Shown here: piece by piece, positions 28,336-36,430 of the stretch
Numbering within the stretch: the first letter of the stretch is position 1
How the letters are laid out: the number at the start of each line of letters is the position of its first letter
Translations under genes and position numbers: made by a program
Notes under the pieces: model-generated
The model's input: only the letters and a program-made list of their open reading frames with translations
Told to the model about the DNA's origin: nothing
Database searches by the model: none
NCBI GenBank assembly: GCA_003427395.1
Contig: BFEA01000214.1
Coordinates: 208,493-244,922, forward strand
Origin: Chara braunii
Lineage: Eukaryota; Streptophyta; Charophyceae; Charales; Characeae
DNA: 36,430 bases
Direction of reading: 5' to 3'

Positions 28336-29107
28336 AGCGAGAAAGGGTTACCAGCTACCAGGGAATAGAGTCAAGAGGACAGTCGCAGACGCTGCAAAGA
28401 TTGGTTCAGACCGGGCGTGCAATCAGAAGGGCGTAAGGCTACATGGATAATCACGGAGAAAGGGCAAGCGGGAGAGAGTACAGATCTACCACATATCCTG
28501 GTACAGGTCGAAACACACGAGCTGGGCGAACAGGTTATTATAGACGTTATGAATCTGAAAGTGAGAAGACATAAGTGACCATGGACTACAGTCTGCAGGT
28601 TGTCTCAATGAAAGGGCGACAAAGAAGGTGTACCATTAGAAGGAATAGGGGAGGGGCTAGGATTAAAGGGTTTTAGCCAACTGGTAGCGACTCAAGGGTT
28701 TAGGGTTTAAGGGTTTTGGCCAGCTGGTAGCGGCTCAAGTTAGTAGAATCATTGTAAACAGGGTTCAGGTTACTGGATAGAGGTTACATGGATGGTAAGG
28801 TGTGGGAGTGCTCGTAGTTGGCTAAGGGCCTTTCTTGATCCTTTCGTTGTAGCTGACAGGTTCCTACAGGGGGCCTGAGAAGGAAGGACTAGGCAGGGCA
28901 AGCTGACAGCCAATCCTCCATATAGATGGAGCAATCAATGCTGATCAGGGTTCCTTCGGCCGTACATAAGGAAGCGTGTGGGTGTGTTCATGTTGTATTA
29001 TTCTCTTTGACTTGCCGGTGGAATAGGACCCGGACTGATGCTTCCCAGAATGGAAATGGAGCCAGGGCCATAAGGACCTGTTTAAAAAAACAAAAAACAA
29101 AAAAAAG
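26868..29107 (+). mobile_element. 5'-truncated LINE (non-LTR retrotransposon)
   Basis: Coding remnant 26868-28335, then a ~770 bp 3' region ending in A-rich sequence at 29081-29106. The A-rich 3' end and the missing 5' part fit target-primed insertion. The 3' region has a ~45 bp tandem pair (AAGGGTTTTRGCCARCTGGT, 28667-28740) with a GGGTTTAGGG word. Confidence 0.65.
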
Positions 29108-29387
29108 GTTAATGATCTCAGTACTGTGCACTGAGCCGGCTCATATGTTCTTTTTGAGCAAGTCCAATCTCACCTGAATTATCGCTAAACACGAGAAACA
29201 GCCAGGAGAACCAACTCGCTGGTAAGAGATCGAGAGGGGGGGTGACCAGGGCTGACTGTGCTGAACTGTTGGGGTCTTTTAAGAAAGAATCAGGGAATGG
29301 AAAACGTTGCTGTCAGGGGCGTCAGCGGTGTTGCGAGTTAGCTTAGTCACTCATTCAAAAGTAAGCTTGGACTCGAGCTTACATGAC
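29108..29387. other. No gene recognised
   Basis: Short unique spacer between the A-rich LINE end and the inverted LTR. Confidence 0.4.
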
Positions 29388-29957
29388 TAATACATGCCCA
29401 GTTGGGCGATGTAGATATATAGCCAAGGATCCGCAATGTGATAAAAAGGACTGAATGGACAATGCAGTGCTAGTAGAATCTCAACAAGCAGTGTACATCC
29501 TGATACATACAAAAATGGTGCTTTGTAACGCAGTGGAAGACTTAGATATAAGTCATGACCTGACCAGGACTGACCGCTCTTACGTAGTACAAGAACAACG
29601 CAGCGGAATGCAAGAATGCCAATGACTAGCCCAATCAATGTCGCAATGCAGACCAAACATACATCATCCTCATAACAAGGTGTGAAGGGGCCTGGCGCTA
29701 CACACAGGAAGAATGTGTCAGGTCCAGACCATACACAGACGAAGAGGAGGGGATCAGACGAAGAAGAGAGGGAAGATGGGAATGTCGTTAACACCAAATC
29801 TTCGGTACAAGTCCCAGATAATCCCTCGTCAAATGTCTGAAGCCAAATGTCGAGTTTGGATCCAAATGTCACCAAGCCCGCTCTCTCGTAGTTTGCTGAT
29901 GCAGTGAAGTCAGGTAGCGAGAGCGTGAGAGGGAGATGGTGGACTGAGAAGAGTTAG

Positions 29958-30013
<56 letters not shown>

Positions 30014-30761
30014 CCCCATGTGCTAGGTACTAACCTCTGAAGATGGTGTCGTGCTGCAGGTACCTCAAAGACGAAGCTGGAGCTATGGCGTTGGAGGTAA
30101 GTCTCCTTGGCCTCCGCTCAATCTCTCTCTCTCTCCAGTGCTAGTCGAGCTCCTACTAGTGCCCAGCGCTAAAGGCTATTGCTAACGCTACTACTACTAC
30201 TGCAGCGCTCCTCCAGAGTGCTGTTGCCGAATCCTGAAGACTACCTCCTGCCTCTTGAACTGCACGTGAAGTGCCTGGGAAGTCCCTATGAACTACCAAC
30301 AGCCTGCAGGGCGGGCCAGTCTTATATAGTACTGGCCCGTCCAGGAGGCTGCTCTTGCCAATGCCAAAACGTGCCAAACCCTGGCGTTGAAGCTCAAACA
30401 AAGGTTGTCTTGANGTCTTATATAGTACTGGCCCGTCCAGGAGGCTGCTCTTGCCAATGCCAAAACGTGCCAAACCCTGGCGTTGAAGCTCAAACAAAGG
30501 TTGTCTTGAAAACAGGCCCAAAATGGCCTGTACTAAAACCCGGGTCTGGTGCCAAAGTTTCAGGGCAGGTCGATCTTATGAGGACCTGGAAATGGCCCTC
30601 CGTTTCAGGCTGAAAAGACTCAGGGCCTGGAGGGCCCTGTTTTAGGCTGAAACAACATAGGGTCAGTGGGCCTTGTTTTCAGGCTTTCCAACTGAAACAA
30701 CACGGAGTCTGAAAATGGCCCTTGTTGTAGGCGCAGCATACTGCAGGTGCAGCATGTAACA
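29388..30761 (-). mobile_element. Ty3-family LTR, copy B (3' LTR, minus strand)
   Basis: Inverted homologue of LTR copy A. Read on the minus strand it begins TGTTACATGCTGCACC right after the polypurine tract and ends GCATGTATTA. It contains a (CT)n tract at 29962-30010, the TATA/inverted-repeat module at 30313-30338, and an artefactual 95 bp duplication around an N at 30414. Confidence 0.85.
30319..30509. other. Assembly artefact: 95 bp direct duplication around one N
   Basis: 30319-30413 and 30415-30509 appear identical, with a single N at 30414 between them. LTR copy A has only one copy of this segment, so the second is almost certainly an unmerged contig overlap. Confidence 0.9.
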
Positions 30762-30774
30762 CCCCCCCCTCCTT
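30762..30774 (-). promoter_or_regulatory. Polypurine tract of the Ty3 element
   Basis: On the minus strand AAGGAGGGGGGGG sits immediately before the LTR start TGTTACATG. This is the plus-strand primer site of LTR retroelements and it fixes the LTR boundary. Confidence 0.85.
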
Positions 30775-30823
30775 ACGAAGTCAAGCCGGGTCGAGGGCGA
30801 AGCTAGCGATCTGAAGGTGGAAC

Positions 30824-31525
30824 CTAGGCGAGGGTGCGATGTGGAGCCGAGGATACCGGCTTGCCTTGCATCTTGCGTTCGTAGCGTGCGAGAACATCTG
30901 GAGTTGTTGCTTGGAGTTCCGCACGGGTCAACCAACGGTCAACTTTGTGAGTGCAGTACGCAAAGTGTACCAAGTACTCGGTCGGCCTGTTGCCGTAGCG
31001 TCGCTGGGAGATGATGTCGCCGACCTCTTGAAAATCGTCCATAGAGGGTGGGTCTTGCGATCGACGCCCAGGAAATTCGTCATGTTCTGTTGGCGTGTAA
31101 AAAGCCAACTTGGAGCAATGAAAGACCGGGTAGACGGGCAAGTGGGCGGGCACCTGAATGATGAAGGAAGGTCCTTCGGGTGCATCCCCAACGGGTGCAT
31201 CCCCAACGGGTGCCACGATCGGCCAGGGCCCCATCCAATTCGGGAGGAGTTTGCAAGAGATATCTTGTTCGAGGCTGAATTCCGCGGCGGAAACCCAAAC
31301 GAGATCGCCAGCTCGGAATGGACAAGAAAGACGCTGGTCTGTTGGCTCATGCGTTGCTGCGTCTTAGCCATCTGATCGCGTGCCTTGACAAGTAGATCTT
31401 GCCTCAGATGCAAGAAAAGAAGATGGTCATCCCTCTTGGTCGTTCGTGGAATGATTGTGTCCAACGGACAAGTGACCGGCGAGCCGTGCTTGAACTTGAA
31501 GGGCGACATCCCGATATCCGGGTGA
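30824..31525 (-). pseudogene. Integrase C-terminal region and chromodomain
   Basis: After the catalytic core the minus strand reads MSPFKFKHGSPVTCPLDTII, then KARDQMAKTQQRMSQQ, the usual GPY/F-side region. A frameshift near 31340 leads to WMGPWPIVAP-type sequence and PVYPVFHCSKLAFYTP. The chromodomain-like end is FQEVGDIISQRRYGNRPTEY, then LVHFAYC and DRWLTRAELQATTPDVLARY, to a stop at 30824. A 15 bp tandem duplication (GDAPVGDAPEG) lies at about 31180-31211. Chromodomains steer integration to heterochromatin in chromoviruses. Confidence 0.75.
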
Positions 31526-32151
31526 ATGTCAACTTGATATCCGGCAGCCGCTCAACCCAATCTTTTTGGTCGGGACGGATGAGAGTGCGAAGAAAAACAT
31601 GTGCGGTCTGATGCACCCTCTCCGTTTGGCCATCGGTTTGGGGGTTGCGAGCCGAACTTGGCTTGAGAGATGAGCCTCATCGTTTGATAAGCGCCAACCA
31701 AAAATGACATGAACCAAGTGTCGCGGTCGCAAACGATTTCCTTGGGGTAACCCTTGGTTCGAATCCAACCGGCGTAGAGAACCTCGGCCAACTTCGGTGC
31801 CTTGGCATGATAGCGGCGAGGCAAAAACATGGTGAACTTGGTGAGTCGGTCGACCACCATGAGAATCCCATCCACACCGGTGTTGTGCTTGGGGAATGGC
31901 CCGGTAATGTCCATGGCAATCGATTCCCTTCGGCGCAAGGGGACTGGTAATGGTCACAACTCGCCTTACGGACGATGGTTGTGGGATTTGCAGCATTGGC
32001 AAACCTCGCATGACTCGCAATTATAGCGTGTGACGTCGCCGAGAAGGCCGGGCCACCAAAAGCGCTCGCGAAGTCGGCCAATCGTTCGATTGACTCCAAA
32101 GTCCCCGGTGGCGGGAGCATCGTGGAACTCGCCAAGAAGCCGTGTACGCAA
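31526..32151 (-). pseudogene. Integrase zinc-binding and catalytic core (Ty3)
   Basis: The HHCC region reads LLGEFHDAPATGDFGVNRTI, WWPGLL and CESCEVC. The second His of the usual ATGHFG is Asp here, so zinc binding is probably lost. The core has the first Asp (SIAMDITGPFPKH), the second Asp (EIVCDRDTWFMS) and the Glu in a different frame (QTDGQTERVHQT). Frameshifts lie near 31950 and 31690. Integrase would insert the element's DNA into the host chromosome; this copy cannot encode it in one piece. Confidence 0.8.
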
Positions 32152-32158
32152 GTGAGAG

Positions 32159-33030
32159 TCACTCGGTATGCAAAGAAGGTCCCTTCCCCCACGTGTGGAT
32201 AAGCAAGTACCCCTCTTGGATCCGGTAGTGAGAAGGCGCCGGATTAGGAGAGGAGCAATTCACGTACTTGTCGCGAAACTCGGGGTCGGCTTGGTAGCCG
32301 CGGATGAAGTTGTCCCGCAGGTCGTCGTCAATCTCGAAGGTCGAATAGATTGCGGTACAATGATCCAGACGCCGTGAAAAAGCATCCGCACAACGGTTAG
32401 ACTTCCCCGGAATGTGATCGGGAAAGAAGTTGAATTGGTCGATGAAAGTCATCCAACAGGCGATGGTGCTATTGACGNCATCCGCACAACGGTTAGACTT
32501 CCCCGGAATGTGATCGGGAAAGAAGTTGAATTGGTCGATGAAAGTCATCCAACAGGCGATGGTGCTATTGACGGTGTCTTGGGTCTTGTAGAAGACCAAC
32601 GGATTGTTGTTCGTTACCCATCGGAATTGACTTCGACCAAGGAGGAAGTGCCACCACCGCTTGAGCGTGTGGACGAAGGTTAGGAGCTCCTTGCGTGCAT
32701 CATCAATGGAGTGCAAGACGGGCACTTCTTGCTGAAGTACTTGACCGGATGTCAGTCCACACCATCGTGTTGTTCGAGGACGACACCAATGTCATAGTCG
32801 AACGCATCCGTAGTGACGTGCGTTGGCAATAGCGGGTCGTATACGCGCAAGACCTCCGCAGATAATAGCGCAGCTTTGAGAGCCAAAAATGATTCCCTCG
32901 CATCCTCTTCGAAGTCAAATAGTCGACCCTCGCATTGAAGCTTGGTCAAGTGGGCCGCGATCCTCGAGTATCCGTTGATAAAACGTTGGTAGTACCCGGC
33001 AAGGCCAAGGAATTGAACGGACATCCGTGA
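32159..33030 (-). pseudogene. RT thumb/connection and RNase H (Ty3)
   Basis: The reading passes from FLGLAGYYQRFINGYSRIAA through LSAEVLRVYDPLLPTHVTTD, the first RNase H Asp. It continues through a frame change near 32740 to HSIDDARKELLTFVHTLKRW (Glu present) and FRWVTNNNPLVFYKT, where the usual TDNNP Asp has become Asn. It then reads FFPDHIPGKSNRCAD. A 96 bp artefactual insert (95 bp plus N) doubles 32 codons. RNase H would remove the RNA of the RNA-DNA hybrid. Confidence 0.8.
32383..32573. other. Assembly artefact: 95 bp direct duplication around one N
   Basis: 32383-32477 and 32479-32573 appear identical, with one N at 32478. The unit length is the same as at 30319. Deleting one copy and the N removes 96 bp and keeps the RNase H frame. 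Confidence 0.9.
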
Positions 33031-34120
33031 CGTTCCGCGGCTCCGGCCACTATTGGATGGCTTGAATCTTGTCCGACAACGGACTGATGCCCTCCGGTGT
33101 GACAAAATGGCCTAAGTATTCCAGCTTTTGCCGGACAAATTCGCACTTGTCGCGTTTGGCTTTGTACTTGGCGCGGCAGAGCGTCTCCAACACTCGTCGA
33201 AGGTGCTCAAGATGATCCTCCAATGTTTGGCTATGGACGAGAATGTTGTCTAAGTGGACTAGCACGAACCGGTCCAACATCGCACGAAACTCGTTGGTCA
33301 TTGCCGCTTGAAAGGTCGTCGGGGCGTTGGTGAGGCCAAAAGGCATGACCACCCACTCAAAATGCCCACACCACGTCTTGAACGCGGATTTATAGCGATC
33401 GTTCGGCCGGATCGAAATCTGATGATATCCCGACTTCAAATCCAACTTAGAAAAGTACTTCGCGCCACCCAATCGCTCAAGGAGATCTTCAATACGAGAA
33501 AAAGGTCTCGCATTCTTGACGTTTTGCACTTTGAGCTTGTGGTAGTCGATGCACAACCGTAGATCCTTGTTCTTCGTTCGTACGAAGAGAACTGGCGTTC
33601 TATATGGGGAGCTACTAAGGAGGATCCAACCCTTGTCCAACAAATCATCGAGTTGCGTGCGAAGGACTGTAGGTTCCTCGCTCATGCGGTTAATGCAGCG
33701 TTTCGGCGGCACGACACCGGCCTCAAGAACGATCTCGTGAGAGATCGGCCGATCCGGCACCACACCGGTAGGTGACTCGAAGATGTCGGTGAACTCGTCA
33801 AGCAACCGCACCACACGGGGGTCCAAAGACAAGTCCGTGGGGGAATAATCAGCTACTACGATAGTCTGTAGGAAGCATAGACCTATTTCGTCGGGCTGCT
33901 CGTAAGGGCAAGTAGCCCGGAATGACTTGGTGGTTACCACTGAGCACCGAATCGAAGGGTGCGGAAGAGGAATAGTACGCGACACTTCGGCGCCGAAAGC
34001 GTCACGAACGGTAAGAGTCCGCCGGTGGAAGTTGACCGTGTGATCCGCACTTGCAAGCCAAGGCATTCCCAAAATAATGTTGAAGTTCGTGTCAAAAATG
34101 TCGAATGCACCGGTTCGCAT
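33031..34120 (-). pseudogene. Ty3 reverse transcriptase
   Basis: A 356-codon frame with the Ty3 RT motifs in order: DKGWILLSSSPYRTPVLFVR, LRLCIDYHKLKVQNVKNARP, LGGAKYFSKLDLKSGYHQIS, WVVMPFGLTNAPTTFQAAM and FVLVHLDNILVHS. The catalytic Asp of motif A (SKLDLKSG) is present. The usual YLDD of motif C reads HLDN (33245-33256), so one catalytic Asp and the Tyr are lost and the enzyme should be inactive. The frame begins in the protease C-terminal part (ILGMPWLASADHTVNFH) and runs without a stop to 33050. That suggests the copy was inserted fairly recently compared with its neighbours. Confidence 0.9.
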
Positions 34121-34310
34121 GCATGAGGTGCGAAATACACGGGTACGGCCTCGATGTAGCGGTCGATAAGTTGCTTCGTCCTTCCGTTCGCCAACTTGAT
34201 CACCGTCGGGTTTGCATTCCTCCGAACTTGTGCGCCAAGGCCAGCCCTTTGCATAAAGGCTTGGCTCATGAAATTGCGAGTCGCGCCGCTATCCAGCAAA
34301 GCGCTGCAGG
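34121..34310 (-). pseudogene. Aspartic protease N-terminal part (Ty3)
   Basis: LDSGATRNFMSQAFMQRAGL carries the DSG active-site motif of retropepsins. LANGRTKQLIDRYIEAVPVY follows. A frameshift near 34110 moves into the frame that continues to IILGMPWLASA. It would mature the Gag-Pol polyprotein. Confidence 0.8.
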
Positions 34311-34856
34311 ACGCTTGCCCAACTTGGATGCGGACATAAAGGAGCGGTGCGTTGTTGAATCGTACCGCTGCTTGTGAAACTCGCAGGCCATCTTGGTAAC
34401 ATACGCAAGGATCATGTCCCCCACCGCAGCTTCATCATCCGTCGGCGAAGTTGGTGGTGCATAGAAGGATAGATACCTGTGAAGATGAGCGCATAATGTT
34501 GCGCATTGCGGTCCCGGCAAGTGGCCCGTGGTCGAGAGAGGAAGCCATGCGAAATCCTCTGACGTGAGCGGGTCCACGACCTCTATGTTGAACTCGCGCG
34601 CTGAATCCGTGAAGAACCACTTGAAGACGATAGGTCGCCGACTCGCCGCTGTCGGACGGAGAAGATGCCGCACACACGTCTTGTCCTATAGCATGAGTAT
34701 CCAGCGTAGGAACAAGCCAGGCAGCATAGTCCTCATAAGAATATAGAAGAGGAGGACTATCAACTTCCGCATGTGCCTCAGAACGAAGGGCGGTCACCCG
34801 CGAAGCGACCAGTTTCGAAGGCATCGAGAGCATCTTCGATTCACTCCCGACGATGC
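34311..34856 (-). pseudogene. Gag-protease linker of the Ty3 element
   Basis: Spread over two minus-strand frames (from 34887 and from 34673), without recognised domains. Features such as PPLLYSYEDYAAWLVPTLDT and REFNIEVVDPLTSEDFAWLP are protein-like. They probably form the pol N-terminal spacer, broken by at least one frameshift near 34650. Confidence 0.5.
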
Positions 34857-36003
34857 TCAATTTTTCGACTTGCCCTTGCCTTTCCACGGGCAGCCCACTG
34901 TGTCGTGGAAATCACTGTTGCACCACAGACAATAGCGGAATCTCGTGCGTAGCTTGTACGCACGTTCAGAGAGACCATAGTGGGACCATGGGGCTGGAGC
35001 TGCTGCGCCGGGCCCGGGGATAGATGAGATGTTTGTCTTCGTCTTGCCGCGTCCTCGACCTTTGCCGGGGCGGCCACCATCCTGGGCGGCTGCGAGTCTG
35101 TCCCCTTCATTGGCAGACATGGCCTCGCTAGAAGGGTCGGTTGGCGTTGCCGCCACGACCACGGCCACTTTCGGTCGATGCTGATCTCTGCTCGGGCCTG
35201 TTACAGACGAACAGTTAAGGTTCTTAGCCTCCTTGTTCGTGACAATGATCTGCGCGGCCTTGTCAAAGAGCTCCGCCGTTGTCGTCAGGGTGTCCTCGGC
35301 GTGAGTCAAGGCGTTGCGCAACGCCGGACACGACCTCGAGATTAAGTAGTGTTTGACGATCTTGAAGCCCATCTGAATGTTTGGGACGGATGTCAAGCGT
35401 TGGTACTCGGCAATCCAGTCAACACTCGGCAGCGTGCCTTGTTCGAAGGTCATCAATTTGTCCATTGCCTTGATCTCCGGCGGCTCTACTTGGAACCGCT
35501 TATGCCACGCCGCCTTTAGATCATCCCAGCTGATCTTGGTGTACAAAGTCAGCAGCTACCACCCCGTACTTGGACAAGAGATTGTCCAACCATGCCTGGC
35601 ACGCGCCCCCCAACCAGGAGTATAAGTACGCGTGATGCTTGTGCTCGCTGACGTGGTGTAGCTGCAACTCGAGCTCGAACTTGCGGAACCACGAAATCGG
35701 GTCCGTCTTCCTCGAATCGCAGAAGATCTCTTGACCATCGAACTTTGGAGTCGTCTTGCGCGGTGCCGAACTCGGTGTGGTGACGGCAGCACAGATCCGC
35801 TGCTCCAGTTGTTGCGTGGCGGTTTGCTGTAGCTGCGCATCGTCCTTGAGGGTTCGGACGTTGGAGGAGCTGGCACCGGGGGCGGCGACGGGTCGTTGCT
35901 CTAGCTGTTGGAGGCGGCTGTTGACTTGATGAAACGCCTGGTTGTGCGTCTGTACCGCGTCGTCGAAGCTGTGGATGTCCTCCTTTTGTGCAATGCACGT
36001 TGC
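34857..36003 (-). pseudogene. Ty3 gag, middle and C-terminal part (gag1)
   Basis: Starts at the junction 36003 in mid-protein (QKEDIHSFDDAVQTHNQAFH), then RKTDPISWFRKFELELQLHH and CQAWLDNLLSKYG, the capsid-like retrotransposon gag domain. A frameshift at about 35546 leads to ISWDDLKAAWHKRFQVEPPE and YQRLTSVPNIQMGFK. A zinc knuckle CLWCNSDFHDTVGC (CX2CX4HX4C) lies before the stop at 34857. Gag packages the element RNA. No start codon is present on this side of the junction. Confidence 0.8.
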
Positions 36004-36430
36004 CAGTTTGACAGTTCACCAAGCGATACGTCAGCTGCAGCAGCACAAACTGCTACTTCTTCATCCTCTGGTCCAGCGGTGGGAGCTACACAACTATCGG
36101 TCCCACCACAGGGGCAACAAAAGCCTTGGTACCCCAAGACTCCACTGAAGCCACCCACAACCTTCTCAGGTAATAAGAAGGATGAGGCTTTCGACACTTG
36201 GTTTGAGAACGGTGTCAGTGTGGGTCACTGCAAAGAAGACGCTAGTAGAGGAAGAGGTTATCACTGCCGCCTCGTATCTGGAGGGTTCGGCGGCGCGATG
36301 ACTAGATGGATTAGTACCCTCGAAAGGGTTTGGCAGCCGCATGAATGATTGGGCTAAGAACCATACTCTTGAGAGTTTCATGGAATTGGTAGAAACGCAA
36401 TGATACAAGCCGCAGCAGGCCCAGCAGGCC
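36004..36430 (+). pseudogene. Second Ty3 gag (gag2), C-terminal side, runs off the window
   Basis: The plus-strand frame reads RCQFDSSPSDTSAAAAQTAT, GPAVGATQLSVPPQGQQKPW and YPKTPLKPPTTFSGNKKDEA, a Pro-rich lead-in to a gag capsid domain. After shifts near 36210 and 36320 it continues as WAKNHTLESFMELVETQ. It begins abruptly at the junction with inverted gag1. It extends beyond 36430. Confidence 0.6.

Larger units (their letters stand above)
29388..36003 (-). mobile_element. Ty3/gypsy chromovirus, 5' end missing, degenerate
   Basis: In transcription order: gag from mid-protein (36003-34857), protease, RT, RNase H, integrase, chromodomain, polypurine tract (30774-30762) and 3' LTR (30761-29388). 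The order PR-RT-RH-IN defines Ty3/gypsy, and the C-terminal chromodomain marks a chromovirus. Frames are broken many times, and catalytic residues of RT, RNase H and the integrase zinc finger are altered. The 5' LTR, leader and gag start are absent here. A matching set lies on the plus strand at 20373-22877. Confidence 0.9.

Noticed and set aside
20373-30761. One large composite element bounded by inverted LTRs
   Set aside because: The LTRs are the 5' and 3' LTRs of a gag-pol element in opposite orientation, with breaks inside gag. An inversion or two separate elements explains this better than a mobile unit with inverted LTR ends.

Overview
This window looks like nuclear DNA of a multicellular green-lineage organism. 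A charophyte alga of the Chara type is my best guess. That is inference from three things: a plant-type UBP12/USP7-like sequence, chromodomain Ty3 elements, and a Penelope-like element with an N-terminal GIY-YIG domain. I could not run a search. There is no bacterial operon layout, CRISPR array, rRNA gene or convincing tRNA gene. Most of the window is decayed transposons and low-complexity DNA, and most long open frames in it are by-products of microsatellites.

Layout. 1-6.3 kb: microsatellites, a ~1.5 kb polypurine tract, AATC/GATT foldbacks and two ~110 bp imperfect hairpins. 6.77-11.05 kb (minus strand): a degenerate Penelope-like element with a CCHC knuckle and coiled-coil ORF1, then GIY-YIG, then the start of the reverse transcriptase. 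It is interrupted by a 921 bp hAT-like non-autonomous element with an 8 bp target duplication, and by a poly(A) insertion. 11-14.4 kb: small tandem repeats and an 83 bp N gap. 14.38-17.65 kb (minus): an intronless, full-length UBP12/13 (USP7)-like sequence with two one-base frameshifts and a destroyed catalytic centre. 18.4-19.5 kb: a probable LTR followed by an initiator-Met primer-binding site.

20.37-36.43 kb is built from Ty3 elements. On the left are a plus-strand LTR, its primer-binding site, its leader and the start of gag (gag1). On the right, on the minus strand, are the rest of gag, protease, RT, RNase H, integrase, chromodomain, polypurine tract and 3' LTR of the same family. At each end a second gag (gag2) abuts in the opposite orientation. 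The simplest reading is a ~13 kb inversion with one breakpoint in each gag. Between them lie unrecognised DNA, two complex tandem-repeat arrays (25.2-26.5 kb) and a 5'-truncated LINE.

The assembly has visible faults: two single-N joins, each flanked by an identical-length 95 bp direct duplication, and an N gap inside a GA microsatellite. I see no coherent intact gene set. The biologically richest items are the domain-permuted Penelope-like element with its datable nested insertion, the catalytically dead UBP12 retrocopy, and the reciprocal gag-gag inversion signature.
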